Shown one piece after another: positions 21,941-30,484 of a stretch of 34,204 bases of DNA. Numbering within the stretch: the first letter of the stretch is position 1; the number at the start of each line of letters is the position of its first letter. The stretch is from CAZQGJ01 sp964592905. Lineage in GTDB: Bacteria > Patescibacteriota > UBA1384 > CAYGGE01. Location of the stretch: contig CAZQGJ010000003.1 of the NCBI GenBank assembly GCA_964592905.1, forward strand, positions 1 to 34,204, in the 5' to 3' direction. A program made the position numbers and the translations under genes. Under the pieces are notes generated by a model. That model was not told where the DNA came from and did not search any database. It was given only the letters and a program-made list of their open reading frames with translations.

Positions 21941-22489
21941 ATGTCACAAACTCTGCCAATTAATCTGACGCCCAAGGCTAAGTCCGCTCTGAGTACTCAG
22001 AGCTATGCTGCTGCAACCGTTCTCGATGGCGTGATGACACATGACTTACCGCATTTTATCGATGACGGTGGGACTTTTATCGAAGTGGCGCGCTTGACTG
22101 ACGGTTGGCACGATTGGCTACCCGAAACCCAGGCCAAACAAGTCAGCTTCTCCCAGATGTCGCCAGGCGTGATCAAGGGCTTTCATCTGCATTTTCATCA
22201 AGACGATGTCTGGTTCATTCCGCCGAGTAGTCTGATGTTAATCGGGCTCTACGACGCTAGACAGGATTCTAAAACGGCCGGCCTCAGTCAGCGCTTAGTC
22301 TTAGGTGGTGGCAAGGCGCGATTGCTCAAGATCCCGCGCGGTGTCGCCCACGGAGTGCGCAATGTCGGCAATCAAGATGGCTTTATCTTTTACTTTGTCA
22401 GCCAACAGTTCGACGCCAAAGCGCCCGATGAACACCGCCTGCCATTCGACTTTTTGGGAGCTGACTTTTTTGAGTTAACCAAAGGCTAA
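21941..22489 (+). CDS. rmlC: RmlC-like dTDP-4-dehydrorhamnose 3,5-epimerase family cupin
   Basis: The 182-residue protein aligns in order with RmlC: 'GVIKGFHLHFHQDDVW' (about 76-91, replacing the usual R-G-L-H-x-Q), a D-x-R element ('YDARQDS'), 'LKIPRGVAHGVRN' (129-141) with the second His (H137), and 'DEHRLPFDFLG' near the end. In the pathway it would epimerise C3 and C5 of dTDP-4-keto-6-deoxyglucose. The active-site segment is diverged, with three histidines in a row of alternating positions (82, 84, 86) and no R-G, so activity as a true epimerase is likely but not certain. Position between rmlA and rmlB strongly supports the role. Confidence 0.8.
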   Translation: MSQTLPINLTPKAKSALSTQSYAAATVLDGVMTHDLPHFIDDGGTFIEVARLTDGWHDWLPETQAKQVSFSQMSPGVIKGFHLHFHQDDVWFIPPSSLMLIGLYDARQDSKTAGLSQRLVLGGGKARLLKIPRGVAHGVRNVGNQDGFIFYFVSQQFDAKAPDEHRLPFDFLGADFFELTKG

Positions 22490-22505
22490 GTTTAAAGGTT
22501 AAATT

Positions 22506-23525
22506 ATGATTAAAAAGATACTTGTTACCGGTGGACTGGGCTTTATGGGCTCGGATTTCATTCGTCTGATGCTCGATACACAGCCCGAGATCGAGATAGT
22601 CAACCTCGACAAAGAAACCTATGCCGCCAATCGAGCTAATCTCAAAGACTACGATCAAAAAGCCAACTATCAATTAATCGTTGGCGATATCGCCGAGGCC
22701 GAGGCAGTTGACCGCGCCGCCCAGGCGCTCGATAACCAGATCGATGCGATTATCAACTTTGCCGCCGAGACCCATGTCGACCGCTCGATTGCCGATCCGA
22801 CCGCCTTTTTGGCTACCGCCGTCCAAGGCACCTATCAACTCCTCGAACTAGCTAAACGACTCAAGGTCAAACGCTATATCCAGATCTCAACTGACGAGAT
22901 CTTTGGCGAGATCGAGGTTGGCGGCTTTACCGAAGAATCACCAGTCCAGCCTCGCAGTCCCTATTCGGCTGCCAAGGCCGCCGGCGATCTCTTAACCATG
23001 AGCTATGCCAATACCTACGAACTGCCGGTTATCGTTACCCACTGCTGTAATAACTACGGACCGTTTCAATATCCTGAAAAACTGATTCCATTGGCCTTGA
23101 CCAATCTAATCGAAGGCAAGAGTGTTCCGGTTTATGGCGATGGATTACAGACGAGGGAGTGGATCTTTGTCCGTGATCACTCCTTGGCTATTCAGTTTCT
23201 ATTAACGCACGGTCAGACCGGCCAGGTTTACAACATCGGCTCTGGGGTTGAAAAAACTAATCGTGAGCTTCTATCTAAGCTGCTTGAGCTGACGAATTTA
23301 CCAGCCAGTCGGCTAGAAACGGTACAGGATCGTCCGGGCCACGACCGTCGCTACGCTATCGATAGCGCTAAGTTGCGCTCGCTCGGTTGGCAACCGCAAA
23401 CGGGCTTTGAACAAGGATTAGCCGAAACAGTCAAGTTTTACCAAGAAAGACGAGATTGGTGGGAACCGATTAAGGCCGGCGAATACAAACAATACTATCA
23501 AAAACAGTATCGACAGGCGGCCTAA
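22506..23525 (+). CDS. rmlB: dTDP-glucose 4,6-dehydratase
   Basis: The 339-residue extended short-chain dehydrogenase/reductase is of normal length. NAD is bound by 'GGLGFMG' (9-15). The dehydratase-specific 'STDEIFG' (128-134) supplies the catalytic Asp/Glu pair, and the 'SPYSAAKA' YxxxK gives Y153 and K157. 'NNYGPFQYPEKLIPL' is the classic RmlB substrate-binding stretch, and 'RPGHDRRYAID' near the end completes it. It converts dTDP-glucose to dTDP-4-keto-6-deoxyglucose in the cytoplasm. AAAGGT precedes the ATG, and the stop overlaps the rmlD start by one base. Confidence 0.97.
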   Translation: MIKKILVTGGLGFMGSDFIRLMLDTQPEIEIVNLDKETYAANRANLKDYDQKANYQLIVGDIAEAEAVDRAAQALDNQIDAIINFAAETHVDRSIADPTAFLATAVQGTYQLLELAKRLKVKRYIQISTDEIFGEIEVGGFTEESPVQPRSPYSAAKAAGDLLTMSYANTYELPVIVTHCCNNYGPFQYPEKLIPLALTNLIEGKSVPVYGDGLQTREWIFVRDHSLAIQFLLTHGQTGQVYNIGSGVEKTNRELLSKLLELTNLPASRLETVQDRPGHDRRYAIDSAKLRSLGWQPQTGFEQGLAETVKFYQERRDWWEPIKAGEYKQYYQKQYRQAA

Positions 23526-24448
23526 TGCGCATCCTGATCACTGGCGCCGCCGGTCAGCTCGGCTATCACTTAAAACTAGCCCTGGCGGCGCACGACCTGA
23601 TCCTAACAGATACGGATAATTACGACATCTCCCAAGCCGACTTAATCCAGAAGCAGACCGCCCTCTGGCAACCAGAGGTGATCATTCACGCCGCCGCCTA
23701 TACTAACGTCGACAGGGCCGAAGAGCAGCGTGAGTTGGCCCATCTGGTCAACGTTACCGGTAGCCTTAACGTTGCCCACGCCGCCAAGGCGATTGGGGCT
23801 CGTCTGTTCTTTATCTCGACTGACTATGTTTTTAACGGTCACTCTACTACGCCGTATCGAATCGACCAACCAACCGAACCAATTAGCTTCTACGGCCAGA
23901 CCAAGGCCGAGGCCGAGGCAGCCCTAACCGCCCTCGACCCTCGGACCGTTATCTGTCGGACGAGTTGGCTCTACGGTGGCCCAAAGCCAAAGGCCGATTA
24001 CGCCTTTTTAGATAACGGAGTCAAAAACTTCGTTTATACCATTCTTAAGCTGGCCAAACAGGCCGAAACTGGAGCAAGTTTACCAGTAGTCTACGACCAA
24101 GTCGGCTCACCCACTTATGCGGCCGATCTGGCTTTGGCCATGGCTAAACTCATCGAACGGCCCGATTGGCCAAGTCAGTTACCACGGGTCTGCCATTTGA
24201 CTGGCCAAGGGACTACCGATTGGGCAGTCTTGGCTCAGACGATATTGAATCTGACTGGACTGGCTCAAGAGCGACAACTGAGTATCGAACCGATTAGTAG
24301 CGATGAGTATGCCAAGCGGTTTCCGCTGTCCACACGGCGACCAGCCTATTCCGTCCTCGATCAGAGCGACTGGCAAAAGTTAGGCATTGAGTTGCGACCA
24401 TGGCAAGAGGCTTTGGCCGATTTCTTAAGCGACTGGTCAAACAAATGA
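23525..24448 (+). CDS. rmlD: dTDP-4-dehydrorhamnose reductase
   Basis: The 307-residue protein has the family's order of motifs: 'GAAGQLG' (7-13), 'AAAYTNVDRAEE' (56-67), 'STDYVFNG' (98-105), and 'FYGQTKAEAE' with Y123 and K127. It then has 'RTSWLYG' and 'VYDQVGSPTYAADLA'. It reduces dTDP-4-keto-L-rhamnose to dTDP-L-rhamnose and completes the pathway. The start overlaps rmlB by one base (TAATG), and its TGA overlaps the flippase ATG. Confidence 0.96.
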   Translation: MRILITGAAGQLGYHLKLALAAHDLILTDTDNYDISQADLIQKQTALWQPEVIIHAAAYTNVDRAEEQRELAHLVNVTGSLNVAHAAKAIGARLFFISTDYVFNGHSTTPYRIDQPTEPISFYGQTKAEAEAALTALDPRTVICRTSWLYGGPKPKADYAFLDNGVKNFVYTILKLAKQAETGASLPVVYDQVGSPTYAADLALAMAKLIERPDWPSQLPRVCHLTGQGTTDWAVLAQTILNLTGLAQERQLSIEPISSDEYAKRFPLSTRRPAYSVLDQSDWQKLGIELRPWQEALADFLSDWSNK

Positions 24449-26028
24449 ACAGGCCGAAGAGCAGCCAGCCAAGCGATCACGATGAGCTAGCGATAGCTAG
24501 TTATCCTGTCGGCCAGCCAGCTGAACAACCGACCGATCGGCTACCAGCTCAGCCGACAGAACGACCGATGGGACAAAAGATTGCCTATAACACCGTCATC
24601 CAGTTTGCCGGTCGGATTATCGGGGCGATCCTGGCCATCATCTCGACACGGTTAATTGCCGATGCGCTCGGAGTCGCCGAATACGGTCGCTACGCCACCA
24701 TCTTTGCCTATATCACCTTTTTTGGCGCCTTTGCCGACTTTGGCTTCTTCTGGTATCTGGTTCGTGAGGTAGCAAAATCTCCGGCCTCAACCGAAAAGAT
24801 TACCGCCAATGTCATCACCCTCAGATTACTCTTTAGTCTTGGGGTTTTAATCTTAGGTAGCTTAATCGCCTGGTTAATTCCTAATTACGATAACGAGGTC
24901 AAGTTAGGTATTATTCTCTTAGCCGGTTCGATGCTTTGGGTCACCCTCTCGAACACGCTAATCGGGATCTTTCAGGCCAATAATCGGATGGACTATCCGG
25001 TCATTAACGAGATTATCGGGAGGGTGACCACCCTAATCTTGACCGTGCTGGTACTCAAGGCGGGCTTGGGACTGTTGCCGATTGTGCTCGCCGCCCTTTC
25101 CGGCAGCTTTATCATCTTTGCCCTCAATGCCATTATGGTGCGTCGCTACACAAGGTTGCGCCTAGGCTTTGATAGAGAGCTTTGGCGCTCGATTATGCGC
25201 GAAAATCTCAGCTTAGGCATCAATGTCTTACTAGGTATTATCTATTTCAAGATCGACTCGGTGATTCTGTCGGCACTCCGGCCTAGTCTAGATATCGGTA
25301 TCTACGCGGCCGCCTATAAGATTATCGAGATCCTGTTGGCCTTTCCGGCGATGTTTATGGGAGCGATCTTCCCCTCGCTGGCGCCACTGTTGATCGAGAA
25401 CAAAACCAAGGCCAAGCAGTTGATGCAAATAGCCTTTGACGCACTGTTGATCGCCGGTATCGGTGTTTGGTTTGGCGCCGCTGCTCTCGCCCCCGAGATC
25501 ATTGAGCTGACGACCAAGGGTCGGGGCGGCTTCTTGACTGCCTCTGCCATCTCGATTAACGGCTTAGCGATTACCGCTCCGGTTATCTTACAGTTTCTCT
25601 TGGTGGCCGTTTTCTTAGCCTTTTTAGGTAACTTCTACGTTTCGGTCATTGTGGCCGCTGGCGTTCAGCAACGCCTGATTAAAACTAATATCGTTAACGC
25701 CATCGTCAACAGCCTGGGTAACTTTCTCTTGATTCCGCTCTTTAGCTATGTGGCCGCGGCCAGCTTTACGATTATTTCCGAACTGATTATGCTATTTTCG
25801 GCGGCCATCATCGTCAAGGGTCAGGTCGACTTTAGTCCAAACTGGCGAATCGCTCCCAAAGTCGTCTTAACCGGTCTGGCGATGGCTGTGGTGATTAACC
25901 TGACGAAGTCAGCTGGCTTGGCAGTCGCCGTCGGTTGTGGTAGCCTGACCTTTCTCGGTCTTAACTGGCTAGTCGGCAGTCTGGACCCCGAGTTAATTCG
26001 CCGATTGCTTAATCGCAAAGGATCCTAA
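24445..26028 (+). CDS. Wzx-type polysaccharide flippase
   Basis: The protein has 527 residues from the ATG overlapping the rmlD stop (ATGA). An in-frame ATG at 24400 inside rmlD would add 15 residues and is less likely. After a polar, P/Q-rich cytoplasmic N-terminus (about 45 residues) it has 12-14 membrane helices with the MVF/MATE-like repeat organisation. The first conserved block 'GRIIGAILAIISTRLIADALG' type region is followed by 'YGRYATIFAYITFFGAFADFG', typical of polysaccharide biosynthesis flippases. It would move undecaprenyl-linked oligosaccharide units across the membrane. Its place after rmlD and before the glycosyltransferases is classic for Wzx/Wzy loci. Specificity is unknown. 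Confidence 0.92.
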   Translation: MNRPKSSQPSDHDELAIASYPVGQPAEQPTDRLPAQPTERPMGQKIAYNTVIQFAGRIIGAILAIISTRLIADALGVAEYGRYATIFAYITFFGAFADFGFFWYLVREVAKSPASTEKITANVITLRLLFSLGVLILGSLIAWLIPNYDNEVKLGIILLAGSMLWVTLSNTLIGIFQANNRMDYPVINEIIGRVTTLILTVLVLKAGLGLLPIVLAALSGSFIIFALNAIMVRRYTRLRLGFDRELWRSIMRENLSLGINVLLGIIYFKIDSVILSALRPSLDIGIYAAAYKIIEILLAFPAMFMGAIFPSLAPLLIENKTKAKQLMQIAFDALLIAGIGVWFGAAALAPEIIELTTKGRGGFLTASAISINGLAITAPVILQFLLVAVFLAFLGNFYVSVIVAAGVQQRLIKTNIVNAIVNSLGNFLLIPLFSYVAAASFTIISELIMLFSAAIIVKGQVDFSPNWRIAPKVVLTGLAMAVVINLTKSAGLAVAVGCGSLTFLGLNWLVGSLDPELIRRLLNRKGS

Positions 26029-27113
26029 TGCGCATCGTACTTGATACACAGACTCGCCTTGGCAGTAAAACTGGCTTTGGTTTTTATGTCAATAATCTAG
26101 TTAAACAACTCGAAAAGATCGACCAGGTTAATCAATATACTTTTATACAACCAGCCAACGATAAGGATTTTTCAACGCCTCGACGGCTGCTCTGGGATCA
26201 GTTGACCTTTCCTTGGCTCGCCAATCGAGCGCGCGCCGATATCATTCATCAGCCCTGTTTTTCCACCCCGATTATTCATCGAGGCAAGGTCGTCGTCACC
26301 ATTCACGACCTGATTTCGGTCTTCTTTAGTCAGAACTTTCCCTTTTGGTCAGGGCTCTTTTTTGGCAAATTCATGCCAATGACCTATCGCTTTGCCGATC
26401 ACCTCATCGCAGTTTCGGAACATACCAAAAACGATGCGATCAAGGTATTAGGTTTAGACCCCAGCCGCATTACAGTCATTCACGAGGCGGCCGACGAGAG
26501 ATTTCACCCTAACTATACCGAGGCCGAGATCAAAGTGGCCAAGGCTAACTATCATATTCCAGACGAACCGTACTTAGTCCACGTCGGCACCCTTGAACCG
26601 CGCAAAAATCTCAACTTTTTAGTCGAGGCCTTTGCTCAGGCCATCGCCGACCCCAAAGTTAAAGGCAACTTAGTTATCGCTGGTAAAAAAGGCTGGTATT
26701 ACGAGGGTCTCTTTGCCCTGGTCGAGCGACTCAAGCTGACCAATCGAGTGATCTTTACCGGCTATGTGGCCGACGAAGATATTCCACGCCTGATGGTCGG
26801 GGCGACAGCTCTCGTCTTTCCTTCGCACTACGAAGGCTTCGGTCTGCCGCCTCTCGAAGCGATGGCTTCGGGGACTCCTGTCATCAGTAGCAATACCTCG
26901 TCGATGCCCGAGGTTGTCGATGGGGCTGGCTTGCTTTTGGAGCCAACCGATCTAGCCGGTTGGGCGATCGCCATTCAACGGATTCTGACAGATACCAAAT
27001 TACAACAAGAGTTAAGCCAAAAGGGCCTAGCTCGGGCCAAACAGTTCTCTTGGGAAAAGTGCGCCAGGGAAACAGTGGCGATCTACGAAAAGGTCTACCG
27101 CGGTGAGCTCTAG
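26028..27113 (+). CDS. GT4-family glycosyltransferase 1
   Basis: The 361-residue GT-B fold enzyme has no membrane segment. The N-terminal 'GFGFYVNNLVKQL' glycine loop is the acceptor-side Rossmann start. 'VHVGTLEPRKNL' begins the donor domain, and the family's E-x7-E element is 'EGFGLPPLE' (E269, E277), followed by 'GTPVISSN'. Enzymes of this group use NDP-sugars with retention; here a mannosyl-, rhamnosyl- or glucosyl-transferase is possible. The ATG overlaps the flippase stop by one base, and the next gene starts 11 bp before its end. Confidence 0.93.
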   Translation: MRIVLDTQTRLGSKTGFGFYVNNLVKQLEKIDQVNQYTFIQPANDKDFSTPRRLLWDQLTFPWLANRARADIIHQPCFSTPIIHRGKVVVTIHDLISVFFSQNFPFWSGLFFGKFMPMTYRFADHLIAVSEHTKNDAIKVLGLDPSRITVIHEAADERFHPNYTEAEIKVAKANYHIPDEPYLVHVGTLEPRKNLNFLVEAFAQAIADPKVKGNLVIAGKKGWYYEGLFALVERLKLTNRVIFTGYVADEDIPRLMVGATALVFPSHYEGFGLPPLEAMASGTPVISSNTSSMPEVVDGAGLLLEPTDLAGWAIAIQRILTDTKLQQELSQKGLARAKQFSWEKCARETVAIYEKVYRGEL

Positions 27114-28263
27114 ACCCGAATTTAAACTAGCGATCGATGCCCGCGAGGCCTTTTTGCCCACTGGTGGCAAGGCGCGTTACACGGCTGAACTGATTAGAAA
27201 CTTAATTTTAGAGCGGCCGGATTGGCAGTTTGTTTTGTATACCAAGTCGCCGGAACGGTTAGTCAGAGAGTTAGAGCCCCTCGTCCGCCCGGCCAGCAAC
27301 TATGAAATTATCGAGATTCGGGGCTGGCCGGGCGGCAAACAGCTCTGGCTCGCCTGGAACGCCTGGCGAACTGGCTGTCGAGCCATGCTCGCCCCAACTG
27401 GATATCTACCGGTCCTCTTTAGTCTCATCCCCTGCTGGTTGACGGTCCACGACCTAGCGATTTGGGTCGAACCCGCCTCGGAGCCGGCCCGTAAAACCTG
27501 GTTGGCCGAGCGGTTACTTTTACCTATGGCCGTTAACAAGGCCCAGGGCATCTTGGCGATCTCGGAGTCAACTAAAACAGACCTGATTAAGATTTTTAAG
27601 TTGCCCGCCTCTAAAATCGTAGTGACTTTACTCGGCTACGATCGCGAGCGCTATCAAGTTGCCAAAACGGCTGAACAGGCGGCCGACGATCAACTGCGAG
27701 CCAAACGGCTCAAGCTACCCAATTATTACTTCCTTTATCTCGGCACTATCGAGCCGCGTAAAAATTTACCTCTGCTGTTGCGCGCCTATCATCAATTGCC
27801 CGAGTCGATCCGTCAAGAGTATCGGCTGGTCATCGGCGGCCGTAAGGGCTGGAACGCCGAACCGATCTACCAACTAGCCGAAGAGTTAGCGACGAAACCG
27901 GCTCCGCTCTGGCTTGGCTCAGTAGCTAACGACGATCTACCGGCGCTATATCGCCTGGCGACTGCCTTTGTCTTTCCTTCGCATTACGAAGGCTTTGGCC
28001 TGCCACCGCTCGAGGCGATGGCCTGCGGCACTCCGGCGATCGTCGCTAATAACTCCTCGTTAATCGAAGTGGTTGCCGATCGACAGTGGCGCTTTGATCA
28101 TCGTTCAGTTGATGAGCTAGTCACTCAGATGACCAAATTGACCGACCCCAAGCAACGCGCCTTAGCCAGTTCGGCCGCTCTCAAGGCCGCGACAAAGTTT
28201 GACTTTGCCAAAACCGCGCAACTGTCAGCCGCCGCCATTGAATCGGGCCAACACCAGCGATGA
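27103..28263 (+). CDS. GT4-family glycosyltransferase 2
   Basis: The 386-residue protein starts at GTG, overlapping the previous gene by 11 bp, with AAGG shortly upstream. It has the same architecture as its neighbour: 'AREAFLPTGGKARYTAELI' near the start, 'LGTIEPRKNLPLLL' at the donor-domain entry, 'EGFGLPPLE' as E-x7-E (E296, E304), then 'GTPAIVANNSSLIEV'. The close similarity of the two suggests an old duplication with divergence for successive linkages. It uses an NDP-sugar in the cytoplasm on lipid-linked acceptors; donor and acceptor are not readable. Confidence 0.92.
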   Translation: MSSRPEFKLAIDAREAFLPTGGKARYTAELIRNLILERPDWQFVLYTKSPERLVRELEPLVRPASNYEIIEIRGWPGGKQLWLAWNAWRTGCRAMLAPTGYLPVLFSLIPCWLTVHDLAIWVEPASEPARKTWLAERLLLPMAVNKAQGILAISESTKTDLIKIFKLPASKIVVTLLGYDRERYQVAKTAEQAADDQLRAKRLKLPNYYFLYLGTIEPRKNLPLLLRAYHQLPESIRQEYRLVIGGRKGWNAEPIYQLAEELATKPAPLWLGSVANDDLPALYRLATAFVFPSHYEGFGLPPLEAMACGTPAIVANNSSLIEVVADRQWRFDHRSVDELVTQMTKLTDPKQRALASSAALKAATKFDFAKTAQLSAAAIESGQHQR

Positions 28264-29429
28264 CGATTAACTGGCTACTACCGTTTATGAACCTGACCGG
28301 CGGCATTAAAGTCCCGCTCGAATACGCTAATCAATTAGCAGAGCAGGGCCATCGGGTCAGAGTCTATTATCCGGGAGTCATCGAGACAGCACCAACCCAA
28401 AGATGGTATTGGTCATGGTTCGAGGCGCCGTTACGCCAGCTGAAATACTTAATCATGGTCAGTTGGCTCAAGCGACACGAGGCGCACTGGATCGCACTCA
28501 ATCCAAAGCTCGAGTTAATCAGGGTGCCGGCTCTCGAAACTCGCTTCATTAAGCCAGCCGATTGGCAGATTGCCACTGGTCAGGCCAATGACTGGCTGAT
28601 CCAACTGCCCGAATCCTGGGGATCCAAGGCCAATTTAGTCCAAGACTACGAGAGTTGGGTGCAGTCAGAGGCCGAGCTACTTCGCCAGCTCAAAAACCCT
28701 TCGAGTCACTTAATTATTATCTCGCAACAGTTAGCCGATAAGATTCATCGCCTAACCGGTCGAGGCGCCGATTTATTGCTAGCCAATGGCGTTAATACCG
28801 AGCTATTTCAACCGCCCAGTTCGATCAAGACCGAATCGCAGGCGGTCAAAAAGATCGGGCTACTTAACCATGCGGCGCCGCACAAAGGCAGCCTGCGAGC
28901 TTGGCAAACTGTTCGCTCTCTCCTTCTGGCCGATAGCACCCTCCAAATTGAGTTGACCGTCATCGGTCAAACAGATCCAAGCCATCTAAAGGCTCTTCAA
29001 TTACCGGCTAGCGAAAAGAATCGCTTAAAGCTCAATTGGTTAGGCGAACTCTCACAAGCCGAACTAATTACTCAACTCCAGAAAATCGATCTACTCATCT
29101 ATCTCCCGCTCGAAGAGGGTTATGGGCTCCTACCGCTCGAGCTGATGGCGATGGCTGTATCGGTAATTACGACTCCAGTCGGCGCCATGCCCGAGTACGG
29201 TCAAAATGTCCTCTATCTGACCAAGGGCGATCCGCTTGACGAGAGATCTGTCATCAAGCAGGCCACCGCCTTAGCTCAACAGATTCTATCTCAACCGTTT
29301 GAGCTATCTCGACTACAGCAAGGCGTCAAACAAGCCCAAGCCCTTAGTCTAAAGCAACAGACAACCAAGCTCAGCCACTGGCTCAATGACCAGCTTTTTC
29401 AAAAGCCCAACCAGGAACTGACTCAATGA
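28260..29429 (+). CDS. GT4-like glycosyltransferase 3
   Basis: The 389-residue protein starts inside an ATGA overlap with the previous gene. Its N-terminus 'INWLLPFMNLTGGIKV' is typical of rhamnosyl/RfaG-like GT-B enzymes in rhamnan and O-antigen loci. The E-x7-E motif is present as 'EGYGLLPLE' (E286, E294), followed by 'ITTPVGAMPEY'. The donor domain begins at 'KKIGLLNHAAPHKG', where the conserved Arg-Lys of GT4 is less clear, so it is more divergent than the other two. A role in adding sugars to the repeat unit is inferred from position. Confidence 0.88.
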   Translation: MTINWLLPFMNLTGGIKVPLEYANQLAEQGHRVRVYYPGVIETAPTQRWYWSWFEAPLRQLKYLIMVSWLKRHEAHWIALNPKLELIRVPALETRFIKPADWQIATGQANDWLIQLPESWGSKANLVQDYESWVQSEAELLRQLKNPSSHLIIISQQLADKIHRLTGRGADLLLANGVNTELFQPPSSIKTESQAVKKIGLLNHAAPHKGSLRAWQTVRSLLLADSTLQIELTVIGQTDPSHLKALQLPASEKNRLKLNWLGELSQAELITQLQKIDLLIYLPLEEGYGLLPLELMAMAVSVITTPVGAMPEYGQNVLYLTKGDPLDERSVIKQATALAQQILSQPFELSRLQQGVKQAQALSLKQQTTKLSHWLNDQLFQKPNQELTQ

Positions 29430-30436
29430 CCAAACAGCCGATGGTAACCGTAATCATCTTAAACTGGCAGCAGCCACTCCTGACTTTGGAGCTATTGGCC
29501 GACTTAGAACGGCTTGATTATGCCAACTATCGCGTCGTGGTTGTCGATAACGGCTCGCGCGACAACTCGAAATCATTACTCCTCGACTATATCGGTCATC
29601 AGAGCCAATTAGCCAAAAACGGCCGGCTAGAGCTAATGCCTCTGGCCCATAACATCGGCTTTGCCGAGGGTAATAATCGAGCCGTTGAACGCTATCTGAA
29701 GCAGAGCGATTACTGCCTCTTTCTCAACAACGATACTCGGGTTGAGCCAAATCTCTTGACGGCGCTACTCGAAGCGTTCGAAGATCATGCCGAATCTAAA
29801 ACCGCCATGGTCAGTCCGTTGATCCACGATCTACCAGAGGGGGCGAAGCCAAATCGAAAGCTACCGATCTGGTTTGCCGGCGGCAACTTTAACTTTGGAC
29901 GCGGCGGCGCTCAACAGTCAACTGAACCAAGCTCTTGGCAAACCGTCTACCCGACTCACTTCTTATCTGGCTGTGCCCTATTGGTGAGCCGCTCTATCAT
30001 TGAGCTAGTTAACTCAACCTACACCGATGGCCCACAGTCGAAAAAATCTACTGGAGGACTAGTCTTTTTCGATCCTGACTTCTTTGCCTATAACGAAGAT
30101 GCTGACCTTTGTTATCGCCTGCAACAGTTAGACTATCAACTCCTGGTCACGCCCAAAACGCGAGCTTATCATCGCTTGGCTGGCAGCTCAGGTGGTCCTA
30201 AATCAGCCAATTTTTGGTACTATAATGTTCGTAACAACTGGCTGATGGTCAGTCGTTACGCCACCAATCTAGAAAAGCTACTATTCTGGCTCTACTTCTG
30301 GGGCTACAAGCCGGTTTTATTATCAATCCTCGGTGCACTATTGCGCCCTCGATCAGATAAACCGCTCCGTTTACGAGCGATTTGGCAAGGCTGGCAAGAC
30401 TATCGACACCAGCGCTTTGGCGTTCGGCAACTCTAA
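29426..30436 (+). CDS. GT2-family glycosyltransferase (rhamnosyltransferase-like)
   Basis: The 336-residue GT-A enzyme has 'VTVIILNW' at the start, 'VVVVDNGSRDNS' (37-48), 'NIGFAEGNNRA' (76-86) and the metal-binding 'LFLNNDTRVEPNLL' (D103 of the D-x-D-like motif). A later 'FFAYNEDADLCYRL' carries the catalytic-base E-D-x-D, and a C-terminal hydrophobic segment 'LLFWLYFWGYKPVLL' suggests membrane association. This is the WbbL/RfbN type often using dTDP-rhamnose, matching the upstream rml genes. It starts in an ATGA overlap and is the last gene of the run. Confidence 0.94.
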   Translation: MTKQPMVTVIILNWQQPLLTLELLADLERLDYANYRVVVVDNGSRDNSKSLLLDYIGHQSQLAKNGRLELMPLAHNIGFAEGNNRAVERYLKQSDYCLFLNNDTRVEPNLLTALLEAFEDHAESKTAMVSPLIHDLPEGAKPNRKLPIWFAGGNFNFGRGGAQQSTEPSSWQTVYPTHFLSGCALLVSRSIIELVNSTYTDGPQSKKSTGGLVFFDPDFFAYNEDADLCYRLQQLDYQLLVTPKTRAYHRLAGSSGGPKSANFWYYNVRNNWLMVSRYATNLEKLLFWLYFWGYKPVLLSILGALLRPRSDKPLRLRAIWQGWQDYRHQRFGVRQL

Positions 30437-30452
30437 ATTTATAGGTTATAAT
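30424..30452 (+). promoter_or_regulatory. Internal promoter before the second glycosidase
   Basis: The -10 box is a perfect TATAAT (30447-30452); the -35-like TCGGCA (30424-30429) is at 17 nt, inside the end of the GT2 gene. The AGGAGG for the next ATG follows at about 30476-30481. Confidence 0.5.
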
Positions 30453-30484
30453 AATAAAGCGATAATTCACTCGACAGGAGGGGC

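Noticed and set aside
24400..24444. Earlier in-frame ATG for the flippase inside rmlD
   Set aside because: All neighbouring junctions use 1-11 nt overlaps, and the ATGA at 24445-24448 fits that pattern; a 49-nt overlap would not.
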